Source: Euptelea pleiosperma (Eukaryota > Streptophyta > Magnoliopsida > Ranunculales > Eupteleaceae). Taken from it: a stretch of DNA of 64,000 bases. Under the pieces are notes generated by a model that was not told where the DNA came from, made no database searches, and saw only the letters and a program-made list of their open reading frames with translations. Below, in pieces: positions 45,621 to 56,275 of this stretch (its first letter is position 1; each line of letters begins with the position of its first letter). The stretch covers positions 17,269,103-17,333,102 of the forward strand of contig CM068549.1 of assembly GCA_035048495.1 (NCBI GenBank). The letters run 5' to 3'. A program made the translations under genes and the position numbers.

Positions 45621-45776
45621 GAGAGCTTCTCTTGTCTGAAAAAAGGCGAATCTGAGCCTCCCTTTTTCTCTCTCCCCTGTATAATTGTTTTAGGGTTTTA
45701 GTTCTAGGGTTTTAGTTCTAGGGTTTTTATAAGTCCTCTCTTACAGGTAAATAATACGAGTATAATTAATCAGTGA

Positions 45777-45848
45777 GGGCATCTGGTCTAGTGGTATGAT
45801 TCTCGTTTTGGGTGCGAGAGGTCCCGAGTTCGATTCTCGGAATGCCCC
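45777..45848 (+). tRNA. tRNA-Pro (UGG)
   Basis: 72-nt cloverleaf. Anticodon stem CTCGT/GCGAG with loop TTTGGGT puts TGG at 45809-45811. T arm CCGAG-TTCGATT-CTCGG; A-box-like TGGTCTAGTGG and B-box GTTCGATTC are present. Acceptor GGGCATC/AATGCCC pairs at six of seven positions, the seventh being C opposite A. Discriminator is C; CCA is not encoded, as expected for a eukaryotic gene. Nuclear pol III gene, probably functional. Confidence 0.93.
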
Positions 45849-45983
45849 CACACCCAGGAAATATATATTTTTTATGTGTGCCTCTACGGGCACCCACGGC
45901 TTTTAGCTGGACACCCACGTGTGGAAAAATGCCCCCCCCCCTCCCCCCTTCCACGTGTGCAAAAATGACCCCCATTTTTTACT

Positions 45984-46296
45984 CCCATTTTGGCGTACCC
46001 ACGTAGAACATGAATCAATGGCTGATTTTTGGTGAGGATGATCTCTATGGTGAGGAAATCCTCTTCAACAAAATTCAAATCATTCTGATATTCCTAGACT
46101 GGTTTAGAAGTTTCAGGAATTATGGACGTCGTTTTTTTACTGTTTTTTACTGTGTAACATAAAAACCACATTTGATGGGGTTAGAAATTTTAGAATGGGC
46201 TGATTTTTTGTTGGGGTGATCTATGTGGTGAGGAGATCATCTCACCAAAAATCAGCCATTGATTCATCTCCTACGTGGGTACGTCAAAAATGGGGT
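45984..46296. mobile_element. Hairpin MITE
   Basis: About 45-bp inverted ends: CGTACCCACGTAG...ATGAATCAATGGCTG on the left strand and the near-identical sequence read from the right strand. A relative is at about 56770-57100. No coding capacity. Confidence 0.7.
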
Positions 46297-46926
46297 CCCA
46301 TGATCCCGACCTTTAAGTATTAAACTCAAGTCTTCACTTGTTTTTGTATTTTACTCCCATTTTTTGGGACTTATATCATTTTAAACTCACATTTTTCACT
46401 GGTGAAAATTTGTTCACAATTCGCCAACTATGGGAGGAACCCTAGCTTCCTCTCCAACTTAAAAAAGGAAAAATTTGAGCAAATCGTAAGAAATCAAGGG
46501 CAGCTATAAGGTAATCAACGATGGTATCTCTCTTTCGTACCATTGAAAGAAGAAAGAAAACGGGAGGGAAATGTGTGAGATGTGACATTCAAATACTATA
46601 GAAACACAAAAGGAACTAAAAAGAAAAAAATTGTAGAAGATCAAAGGATTCTTTGAGAAACAAGAATGTAACCTAGGTTTGTAAAACAAATATAAAGTTA
46701 TAATGTACTCATGAAAAAATAATTATAGTTTTCCCAAATCACAATAAAATAACAATTAGAAGAATAAATGAAGCAAATCATTGTATACAAATTCATCAAC
46801 TAATCTATTACTACTTCAAAGCCAAAACTTGGATTTATAAAAAAATAAAAATAAAAACTTGCGTCAAGGTTAAGGCAACGTTCACTATTAGTTGCCATTA
46901 ATTATCCTCCCTTGACTGTGTAGTCG

Positions 46927-47093
46927 TGCTATCCCATGGATAACTGGACAAAAATATGTGCGGTTGAGGCCATTTGACCGTTGGATTCAAGAGATTCACG
47001 CAGTTGTTGCCTCGTGGACTGTGGATCTCTTGAATCCAATGGTCAATGGCCTCAAAATCGTACATATTTGTGTCTAATTACCGTAGGATAGCA
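46927..47093. mobile_element. Small hairpin MITE
   Basis: About 70-bp imperfect inverted arms: TGCTATCCCATGG and ATTCAAGAGAT on the left, mirrored by ATCTCTTGAAT and the complement of TGCTATCCTACGG on the right. 167 bp in total. Confidence 0.7.
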
Positions 47094-47202
47094 TTTTCCT
47101 TCACTGTATTTGCCTATAAAAAACAAAAAGAACAAAAGGTAGGAAATTAAATGCCATAAGTTCTTTCCTACCTAAGCCTTATCGAAAAATAAAAACAACA
47201 AA

Positions 47203-47497
47203 GTTGATGATGGACCACTGTTTAAGCCATGTGTCACACTCTTAGGTGGGGACCTACATACCAAAAATATGCCTGATTAGTGATTTCTAACCTTTGGATC
47301 TGAATACCCCAAATAATTCTCAAAATCTCACAATTAAAAATAATCATGAAAAAGACTCTAATCCAACGGCTAGAAATCACAAATCAGACTGAATTTTGGT
47401 ATATAGATCCACCTAGGGATAGGCCAAACATCCACAGGCTCAATGGTCTCTACTGTGCTACTTGACCCATTTTATAGTCCGCCATCAATGTTCTACT
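47203..47497. mobile_element. Hairpin MITE, CCATACGGTCAGT group
   Basis: Inverted arms carrying GGTGG(G/A)(G/T)ACCTACATACC and TGATTTCTAACC phrases. Same group as copies at 36520, 55513, 57545 and 62400-63480. Confidence 0.6.
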
Positions 47498-47895
47498 CCC
47501 AAAACAAATAGTTCATTTCCCTTCAACGTACTAACCATTATTAAAACAAATATTTTGCTTTTAAAAAAGTTTCAGTATTTGAAAAAAAATCTTATATATT
47601 AAACTACTTAATTACTTCTAATACTATTAATTATATTTTCAATACAACTCTTTCATTACCACTAAATTACTTACCAATGCTATTTTATCCATATTTTCAA
47701 AACAACTCCTTTTGACTACTTAATTTCTTCCTATGCCATTTTCCAAACTGCCCTTTAGGTTAAAACTTTCTTATTTTGCCACGTCTTCCCAAAAGCCTCC
47801 TACAATCACTCATGTGCGTTGGCCTACTAATAAATAATAAAAGGCCGAGAAGCCCACCTTAGTTTTGATTCCTTAACTTTATTCAATTTCTTAAA

Positions 47896-48112
47896 GGGTA
47901 ATTCTATATGCACCCCACAAATTCCATAAGCACCCAATTTGGGTGCTTTTTGGCCAAAAATACCCTTACCTGCAAAAAAAATCCCAAGCACCGAATTCTT
48001 CCCGAAGGAGAGGATGTCGTCGCCGTCGTCACCACCACCACAGGTCTCTCTCTCTCTCTAAATAGCCCCCACGGCCAACCCAGCCATGGGTCCTATTGAG
48101 AGAGAGAGAGAA

Positions 48113-48189
<77 letters not shown>

Positions 48190-48364
48190 CCTGTGGTGGT
48201 GGCGGCGACGGCATCCTCCTCCTCTTTCTTCTTCTTCTGGTTTTTTTTCAGGTGAGAGGGAGGGGTGCTTGGGTTTTTTTTTTTTTTTACTTAAGGGCAT
48301 TTTTGGCCAAATAGCACCCAAATGGGGTGCTTATGGAATTTGTGGAGTGCATATAGAATTTCCC
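47896..48364. mobile_element. Mutator-like MITE with perfect 9-bp duplication
   Basis: TTTCTTAAA at 47887-47895 and 48365-48373 flank the element exactly. Ends are inverted: GGGTAATTCTATATGCACCC and GGGAAATTCTATATGCACTC on opposite strands, continuing through CATAAGCACCC. The interior holds a TA/GA microsatellite. The 9-bp duplication points to Mutator-like transposition. Confidence 0.88.
48133..48187 (+). repeat. (AG)n microsatellite
   Basis: About 27 AG units following a short (TA)n run, inside the MITE. It produces artefactual Ser/Leu and Arg/Glu repeat frames on the two strands. Confidence 0.95.
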
Positions 48365-48849
48365 TTTCTTAAAACAACAACATGGTCGTCAAAGAAATCT
48401 ACTAATACACGCATACTTGGGAGATGTAAAGCACAAAATCTTAAAGACTTCAAATTAGGTTAATCATAAACTGTTATTGAAGTATAAAAAAAAACCATAT
48501 TTCAATTGCGTTTCCTCGTATTTTATCACTTGCCGGAGCTAATTCAACGGTTTCCTTGGACACACTTATCAGATTAATTCAGTTTTAATGTTCTTAATGA
48601 CAAGTAGTCAGTTTAAGAAACAGGTTGATGTATATAATATGGAGTTCTAGTGATGCAGTGCATAATAAAATCTCACCCCTTTCTAATGGCCGGAGCTAAT
48701 CCTGAGCAGTTACTATATTACAAACTCAAATGAGAGAGAACAAAAAAAAGGTTAAAAAACATGGAAAACAAGGTGTATATAGGCAATTCCAAATCAAAAT
48801 GAAGATGGAGAGACCATAAAAACATGAAATTACTATAGCATCACATGAA

Positions 48850-49163
48850 TTAATGGTAATAGCCCAAAGACAAAAAATTGAGCATCATAATTGCCACAAG
48901 ACACAGACCCAGATTGGCAACATTCGCTGGCTGACCACTTGCAGGAGGTGTTCCAGTCCCAGTAGGTACAGCAGCAGGAGCTGCGGCGGAGGCATTCGAT
49001 CCTTTGGGTAGTGGTGGGTCAATGACGTCTGCTGCTTTAAGGGCTGCTGCAGGCGCTTCAGCGGGTGGTAATGCTCCGGGTGGAGCGAAGCTAATTAGAG
49101 CACCGGGCTCAGCTGGTAAGATGGTGTAAGGGACATCTGCATTGAGATCAGAACATGGGCTTC
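48850..49163 (-). CDS. GDPDL: GDPDL exon 9
   Basis: Encodes SPCSDLNADVPYTILPAEPG, a Pro/Ala-rich spacer with SNASAAAPAA, and the hydrophobic GPI tail. Stop at 48850-48852. Confidence 0.93.
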
Positions 49164-52100
49164 CTGCAGTAACCAAAGACATTACTTGGTTATATCGAAT
49201 TTCACCATACATTCACAAACATGTAACCTGTGTAGTCAGTATAAATTGTTATAGCCCCAACTGGATCTAAGTATCCATGCACGTGTGTGTGTGTGTGTTT
49301 GTTGCATGAGTAATGTGGTGAAGCTTACTCATGTATGCCCTCGCCGTTGCCGGGTATTCGGTTACGACCCCATCAACTCCAATTCCTGAGACGTAGGTAG
49401 CGATCTCCACGATTGGATCCGAGAAGAAGTCAAATGCAATGGTTGTGTATTCATTCCTGAGCACCGAGATGTATACAGAGATGTTGCCGGCATGCATCCT
49501 ATCGACAACATCAGTAAATGCAGTAGTGAAGGAGCCCGAAGTTGTGACAATAGAGGCTCTAGGGAGGTTAACTGCATCTGCGAACTTCTTGACTTCCTCC
49601 ACAGCCTTCTTAGGCGCATCTCCAATTATCTCCTTAATGCTGAGAACTTTCTTGTAACTAGGGACATTCTTGAACTGGGAAAGCACTGAACTGTCCTCAG
49701 ATTGAATGAAAACTTCTTGAGTGGCCTGTTTGTCAAAAGTGGCATTGCTCAAGGCACTGGCGACAACGTCTGTTATGCTGAGACCCTTCTTTGATACAAG
49801 GTAGGCGGCGTTCTGGGAAGAAAACATCGGAACATGTAAAAATTCTTTGAGATGTCACATTACTGTAAAGATCTGAATGAGTCATATTGACTGTATATCA
49901 AAGGGTCCACGGGTCTAAAAGAGGCGGAGTGCTGGCCATACATCCGAACAACACACTCCAACAACACGCCCCCTCAGCACTTTGCCGAGACTCGAACCTG
50001 CGACCTACTGGGACCTCCTACTCGGATACCATGTTGAACAACCATTTACCCCAAAAGATCGACCTGTTGGGGAAAGACGAGATAACTATGTATACCAACT
50101 GGTCGTTGGGCGTCAAGCCAATACAACAAGTGCGTGGGAACACATCCTCCGCTAACATCTATTACTTCAAGTAAGCCTGTTATTAGTGGTTTGATTTGTA
50201 GTCTGGGAGATTTCCTAGGACCCTGTTGTGGTGGGTGTCTGGTTATGCATGAGTGTGATACTTATAGCCCATTTTACAACACTCAAGTAAATTTTTCCCA
50301 CATTTTAATAAAGCTAAGCCACTTTTAGTAAAGCAAGATGTTTAGATTTTGATACTATTTCAAGGGAACATGGAAGAAAACTTTTAGAACACTTATATTG
50401 ATTCAGGAAACTTACCTCTATGTTGATCAATATTCCAGAAACTGCCTTGGCCTTTGCAAAGTCTAGGAATTCTGAAAGAGCCATTAGTTTCCCCTTATTC
50501 TTGTTTGCTGGGTTTCTTGGCAAGCCCGTATCTGATATTGGGCTTGTTAGTTGCGCTGAAAGGAGATAGTTCCAAGATCAGTGGGATCTCGAAAATCTAA
50601 TAGTCCTATTCAAAATGACAATGGTAGCAATCTCCTTCAAAATATAGATTGAATATATGTATATATGTATATGCATTTGTATATAGGTAGATATATCTGT
50701 TGACAGAGCACCAAAACAATCTCAGAGCTATAATAAGAGAAGCATTGAGTGTAGACGCCGTAGAGCTTAAACTTGTATGTACGTATACGTCTGTAATATG
50801 CAGTTCAGTGAGCGTGTGTGTGTGTGTGTCATGAACAAATATAGATTGTAATATCTGTATGTTTATTAGGTAAGTGAACTCGTTTATAAGTTTTGGATTA
50901 TGTGAAAAAACAATGGCATTTCTATAACATTGCAAACATTCAGAGAAAAGTTTATGTGTGGGCATGTAGGAATGCATGGTATGTGGTACCTTCACGCCTT
51001 TATAATCTCTAGACCAAGAAAAGAAACAATGACATTCCTATAATATGGTAGAATATGAGATAGTAAATTGTAAGATGTTTACGCTTTAAGCTTTGAATCT
51101 CCTTCCACGTGAGGTCGAATGAAAAAATCCCATTCTTCTGTTGGATTTCTGGGATCACGGTGGCTCGGGTCATGAAAGTAGTCATTGCAGTTGTGCCGCT
51201 CGTGAGGTCTGCCGAATCCAAGCAGAAAGGAAATCCATCTTTGCTCATCTGAACCGAGCAATCTATTATGTCAGCCCCGTCATCCACTGCTTGGTGATAA
51301 GCAAGATCACTGCAGCCAGCAAAGATTCCACTTGCTCCATTATGGGATATGATCAAAGCTTTCCCTGCAAGAGCACATAATTATAAATGCAGACATATGA
51401 GTGTATGCCCTTATACCTCTTTTTATTTTCCTTTCAGTGTGTGTCTGTGTAAATACCATGGGCTTGGACTGGCTTAAGATTAGTAACTCACCTTTGCTGG
51501 GTTTAGCTTTCTCGTTCTTTGCCAAACAAGCTGCAGCAAAAAGAATAGTCAGAGTAGAAGAGTAGAACTATCTAAGAGTATAACATATTAGTGATGGCTA
51601 AATGGAGGAAATCTAAAGTAACCCATCTGTTAAGCCAGTTCATATGGATGGCCTACCAGGACCATAGGAAAACATACATAGAGATCTCCTACTCTAGAAA
51701 TATAGCTAACCAAGCTGATCTTACCATCCAATCTATCAAACTTTTCCTGAACTTTGTCACAGATTTTATCACCATCAAAATGAATGTGATAGTTTGGATG
51801 GTTCAGATATCTGATCAGGTTAGCTCTTAGTTTACAACATCTCATTCTAAAGTGGGGTATGTTGTGCTGTTGGTTGTCATCATTATGGTCTGATCTACTC
51901 ATTATGGGGGACCCATTGCACATAAAAGAATATGAAGAGAAGTTGTGGAAGAATAACAGAAGAAGATCTCACCAATGGTCTCCGATGCAGTAGGAGGGAA
52001 GTCTGTAAGCACCCCATCAACAGAGAACTCAGAATTATCGATGAACTGTAAGTATTCAGCTGTGGGATCATAACTGTAATTGAAGCTTCCAGGCATGTCA

Positions 52101-55087
52101 TTCGCAAAACCAGAAGCATATACTTCTAATCCTTGTTTATGAGCATCGGTTACGAGACTAGTGTGGGCCTCTAAATATTGATTGGCATCAACGGGCCATA
52201 TGTAGTTCTTGGGGACGAGAATCCCGGAAGCGAATGACTTGATCAAGGACAAATCCTTCAAGAGCGAACTATATGTTTGATTGGTCGTGGGTTCGATTGA
52301 ATCCGCAGCTAGAAAACAGAAGATGAGCTTTGTCCTACCTTTGTTCAGCTTCCCATTGAGGTTCTTCAAAAAACCAATCTCAGGGGACGAAATGTAATTG
52401 ATACCCATGGATTTAGTTGCCTCCTGAATGTACGATCCCACATTCAGATTATGTTGCTTATAGAACATGTCATACTGCAATACATAAGAGGACACCAAAT
52501 CTCAGAGAAATTAAATGCTCATGGATAATAAACATCGGATAATCATTTACTAAATATATATGGTTAGCCTGTGGAGGGCTTCTACTGAAATGCATGTGTG
52601 TGTATGTGTTTGAGAGAGAGAGAGAGAGAGAGAGAGAAAACTAAAGAGAGAGATTAAATAATAAACCTGCTTACCTGCACATTCAACCAAAATTTAGGGG
52701 GTCGAAGTCCCGTTACATCTTCAACTGTGGACAGTGGCAGCGTGCCATCGAACAAACTTGGTCTAGAGTAGATACCTTGAACCACTGTATGGAGAGGAAA
52801 AATGAGAATATAATCTCTTTAAAGTCCAAATTTTACAAAATAATAATACATAAATAAAAAGAGCATGTAAATTATTTTTATTTCTAACTATATTTTTATG
52901 TTCCTTATACAAACAGTGGTGGGATGTAGCTAACTCAGCAAGAACATGAGACAAAGGAAATGATAGTAAATGTAGATCAGAGACCTTAGCTTAGAACAGA
53001 ATCCTACTGAATGAAAATATTTTATGGAGAACTCTCTGAGTAAATAGATCTTAGAAGAAGATCCTTGTCTATAAACCCTTTTACTTTATTATCAACTCAA
53101 GATTCTGCAACCTCATGGACATTGCCTGTACATGCACAACCCTTCATACAAAATGAACAGCCATTCTTCCCCAAATATGGGTAATGGGTTAGAATCTTAT
53201 TGGTATATTTATAAATATGCTTGAGTAAAATTAAAAAGGGAGGAGCAAATTGGGTTGATAAAGTTCTTTTAACAGACTGTAAGGTTTGTAATTATGGAAC
53301 TATCTTAAGATAGTAAAGTCCCAGTATAGGCTGCTGTAACCTCAGTTTGCAGTCAAGCCCATGAGTAAATGCATCAGAGATCATGACTTGAATCTTGATT
53401 GAACCCACACCACTACAGTTTTGTTACTTGTGTTAGCTTGAGTGAAGGAAAATAACCTGCTAGAATGAAAGCTTTAACCTCTGAACTTATGTAACAACTG
53501 TTGAACAACCACTTTAACAGGTTAAGCTATTAGAGGGAGGCGTAACTATGTATATCAAAGGGTCCACAGGTCTAACAGAGGCGGAGTGTTGGTCACACAC
53601 CAAACAACACACTCCAATAACACACCCCCTCAGCACTTTGCAGAGACTCGAACCTGTGACCTACTGGGACCTCCTGCTCTGATACCATGTTGAACAACCA
53701 CTTTACTCTAAAAGCTTAAGCTATTAGAGGGAGGCATAACTATGTATATCAAAGGGTCCACAGGTCTAACAGAGGCAGAGTGTTCAAGTCAACAGATATG
53801 CTTCTATATTTAAATACTTATCTGGATAAATTATTTGAAATAAAAACACCACCAGAAGAACATGAATGAATACTGCAAAAGGAGAAACAGAGTCCTCTTT
53901 TCTCCAAAATTGAATTACTGGATGCAGATATGGAAACCAATATTTTTAAGGTTTTGTTTAGGACATACATATATAGATGCACACACATAAATGATAGAAT
54001 GAAGCCCATTTTAAGTTAAAGAGAATCCAAATTTGGATAAACTTTGAAGGACTTACATGTTACTTTGTCAAATAACTGCTTTTCTGTGAAGTCCACTGCA
54101 AACCACCCGCGAACGGCTTGTCCGTTCACATTGTAGGTTTTCTGCTTTTGAGGGTAGATGGTTTCTATATTGGTCGAGTTGTCGAGCCTTATCTCTCTCT
54201 GGCATATACCAGTGCCATCCTTTGTTAATTGTAGATCACAAAACAATATCACATCAGCCAAGCTTGTAGTTGACATCGCAAGTTCGTCGGCGTACTGACT
54301 AGATTCAGGGAAAAGCCCCGAAAATCCACCACGTGCGATTACTACGGGTCTGTCACCTGCAATAGCATATAAAAAAGTCTTATTTCATGCAATACACTAT
54401 GAAACTGTGTTTTAGGGGAAAAAAAATAGACGTAAGAATAACGAATGAATTCGAACTTCTCTTTTCAGTTTTGATGGATTTTATAAAATCTAAATTCTTT
54501 TTGTTCATGATAAAATTGACGATAATTATAGGGTAGTAACATGCTCATATTTTTGTGTCTTAAGAATATTTCTCTCATATTAAAGAAAACAAAAATTTCA
54601 AGTTGCAGAAGCCATTAATGAAGGTGAAACAATCCGACAAATGGTTCATACAAGTGCTACATTAGGTCTAAATTAGCTGAGAAGTGATTAAAAACAAGGG
54701 CTTGAACATGGAGGGTGGTTCTCTCTCTTCTAGAAGAATTTAAATCAAAATTAACAAAAATAAACCAAAGTGGGAAGTCTAGCTGATCATTTTGTAACTA
54801 TAAAAATTGAACTAGTACATCTTCTTGAAGCAAAGATTTTGCTTCATTACTAAGGACAAATCGGAAATGTGCTACCCGAATCTGTCAAGGGAATCTACAG
54901 AATGTAGAAACAAAAAAAGGTTAATGAAAGATTCAACCACCATAAAAGAAAATCTAGTTATCAAATATTCAAATTTTAATAAGGAGTTACCCGAAAGCGT
55001 CTGCCATGTCTGCAAAGACTTCTCTGAAGACTCGTTCGCCAGAGCCGATTGGATCAACAGGAGAACGAAGAACAAATACCGAACCAT
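48850..55087 (-). CDS. GDPDL: GDPD-like GPI-anchored protein (SVL/SHV3 family)
   Basis: Complete nine-exon gene, 2,268 nt, 755 residues, all junctions GT-AG and in phase. Glycerophosphodiester-phosphodiesterase-like family; SHV3/SVL members are cell-surface proteins needed for normal primary-wall cellulose and pectin and for root-hair growth. Signal peptide at residues 1-18 (MVRYLFFVLLLIQSALAN). There are two tandem GDPD folds, about 37-336 (VIARGGFSGLFPESSQYADE) and about 352-655 (ISHNGASGIFAGCSDLAYHQ). SPEIGFLKNL and ASGILVPKNYIWPVD are family signatures. An Ala/Pro-rich stretch and a hydrophobic end (LGLCLVAIMMLNFLSLGYYH) form a GPI-attachment signal. Both usual HRG motifs are altered (ARGG and SHNG), as in other GDPDL proteins, so catalysis is doubtful. 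ATG at 55087 is chosen for the signal peptide. TRIMs occupy two introns. Confidence 0.95.
49329..49812 (-). CDS. GDPDL: GDPDL exon 8
   Basis: 161 codons from NAAYLVSKKGLSITDVVASA to YPATARAYM; end of the second GDPD fold (IGVDGVVTEYPATA). Acceptor CCCAG, donor GTAAGC. Confidence 0.94.
49893..50157 (-). mobile_element. Chimeric TRIM in GDPDL intron
   Basis: On the minus strand: a type A LTR (50157-50034, starting TGTTAGCGGAGG, with CAACAGGTCGATCTTTTGG), a primer binding site TGGTATCCGAG, a tRNA-like GGTTCGAGTCTC phrase, a polypurine tract GAGGGGG, and then a type B LTR piece (49967-49893, TGTTGTTGGAGTGTG). The two LTRs come from different TRIM families. Truncated at 49893. Confidence 0.75.
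50416..50555 (-). CDS. GDPDL: GDPDL exon 7
   Basis: Encodes QLTSPISDTGLPRNPANKNK through SEFLDFAKAKAVSGILINIE. Acceptor TTTCAG, donor GTAAGT. Confidence 0.92.
51083..51364 (-). CDS. GDPDL: GDPDL exon 6
   Basis: Encodes GKALIISHNGASGIFAGCSD, ADIIDCSVQMSKDGFPFCLD and WKEIQSLK. Start of the second GDPD fold, where SHNG replaces HRG. Donor GTAAAC. Confidence 0.93.
51492..51530 (-). CDS. GDPDL: GDPDL exon 5 (39 nt)
   Basis: Very short exon encoding the inter-domain linker ACLAKNEKAKPSK. Acceptor CTGCAG, donor GTGAGT; both flanks keep the frame. Confidence 0.9.
51973..52474 (-). CDS. GDPDL: GDPDL exon 4
   Basis: 167 codons from YDMFYKQHNLNVGSYIQEAT to PTASETI, covering the rest of the first GDPD fold. 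Acceptor TTGCAG, donor GTGAGA. Confidence 0.94.
52675..52784 (-). CDS. GDPDL: GDPDL exon 3
   Basis: Encodes VQGIYSRPSLFDGTLPLSTV to PPKFWLNVQ. Acceptor TACAG, donor GTAAGC. The preceding intron (1.27 kb) contains a TRIM at 53499-53784. Confidence 0.92.
53499..53784 (-). mobile_element. TRIM, type B, in GDPDL intron
   Basis: Two copies of a TG...CA repeat: full 3' LTR at 53499-53622 and truncated 5' LTR at 53688-53784, both with TCAAAGGGTCCACAGGTC and AACAGAGGC. Primer binding site TGGTATCAGAGC adjoins the 5' LTR; polypurine tract GAGGGGG lies before the 3' LTR. About 286 bp remain. Confidence 0.85.
54057..54356 (-). CDS. GDPDL: GDPDL exon 2
   Basis: Starts DRPVVIARGGFSGLFPESSQ and includes ILFCDLQLTKDGTGICQ. 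Ends at a phase-1 donor, GTAAGT. Confidence 0.93.
54991..55087 (-). CDS. GDPDL: GDPDL coding exon 1
   Basis: Start codon and signal peptide, to WQTLS. Donor GTAACT. A probable acceptor CAG 12 nt before the ATG implies a 5' UTR intron. Confidence 0.92.
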
Positions 55088-55243
55088 CTTCTTCTAATCC
55101 TGAAAAAAGATAAAGAAACTAATGAGAAAATTGAAAAATAAATAAAAATGATCAATCAACATGAATATTGATCTTTTTCCAATTGGGTAAGATGGGATCG
55201 AACCCACAACATCTTATCGATTGGGTTTTCCTTAAATTTACAG

Positions 55244-55278
<35 letters not shown>

Positions 55279-55291
55279 CAGGAAATCTTAC

Positions 55292-55400
55292 TTTGAATTT
55301 GTTGGGGTGGTGTATGGAGAAGGCAAACATCCCCTATCAAGTTTCAGAGAAGAAGAAACTCTCAAGGGGAATGAAGGAGAGAGAGGAGAGAGAGAGGTTT
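55292..55400 (-). promoter_or_regulatory. GDPDL 5' UTR exon with possible uORF
   Basis: Probable non-coding first exon: donor GTAAGA just below 55292, acceptor CAG at 55102-55100, so a UTR intron of about 190 nt with a (GA)n tract. An ATG at 55330 starts a 14-codon frame (MFAFSIHHPNKFKD) that crosses the splice and ends TAG shortly before the main ATG. The transcription start is not defined. Confidence 0.4.
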
Positions 55401-55512
55401 TGTGAACTCCCACACAATTCTCGCATTAATCACTGGTCAAGAATAACTCATTAGGCTCCGGTTTTATTGGTGTAAGCGTTTGTTCCTCATCTCCAGACAA
55501 GGTTGTTTATAA

Positions 55513-55918
55513 GGGTCGGGCTCCGTTGACAGATCTAAAATGACAGGCAAAATGACAGGGACACAATATAAGCCAGGTGGCACACTGTTACAGAATTCTG
55601 ACCGTACGGATGTTTGTCCTATCCCATGATGGACCTACAAACCAAAACTCAGTCTGAGTAGTGATTTATAAGTGTTACATCTTTGTACCTCAAATACTGC
55701 TCAAATTCCCACAGTTGAGATCAGCCCATGAAAATAAGTCCAATCCAAAGCCTATAAATCACTAATCATGCTGCTTTTTGGTATGTAGGTCCACCATGGG
55801 ATAGGACAAACATCCATACGGTCAGAGTCCTGTAATAGTGTGCCACGTGGCTTGTATTGTGTCCCTGTGTCCCTGTCATTTGATCTGTCATTTTAGATCT
55901 GTCAACGGAGCCCGACCC
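55513..55918. mobile_element. Mutator-like hairpin MITE upstream of GDPDL
   Basis: About 150-bp inverted arms, identical over the first 34 nt or so (GGGTCGGGCTCCGTTGACAG...), then close. Flanks TTGTTTATAA and TGTTTTATAA look like a 9-10-bp duplication with small differences. Lies about 110 bp upstream of the inferred GDPDL leader. Relatives across 46-63 kb. Confidence 0.85.
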
Positions 55919-56275
55919 TGTTTTATAATTTATATGCTTGGCGCGAGATGGACAGCTCAACCCACAACGGCTTAACGGTTTTTTGAAAAATACAAAAAAA
56001 AGTCCAGTCCATGGATAACATCTTGTAACGGTTTTTAAAATGAGAAAAAAGACTGTTTTTGCTCATAAGTCTTCGTACACAATTCAGTGCTTATTTATTC
56101 AGAACGTTTCTCAGTTCTTACTTCTTAATTGCACCATTTAGGGAAAGCAATGGTGAATGCTAGAATATAGGGCAGTAAATGGGGTGGGTCAGGCCATGTA
56201 TCCAACTTCATCTGACCCGTATATTGTAGTTTTGGTTCATAAAGATAGGATCCGAAACTAGGTAGTCTGACCCAG

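Noticed and set aside
48029..48463. ORFs rich in Ser-Leu or Arg-Glu repeats
   Set aside because: Produced by the (AG)n/(TA)n microsatellite inside a MITE.
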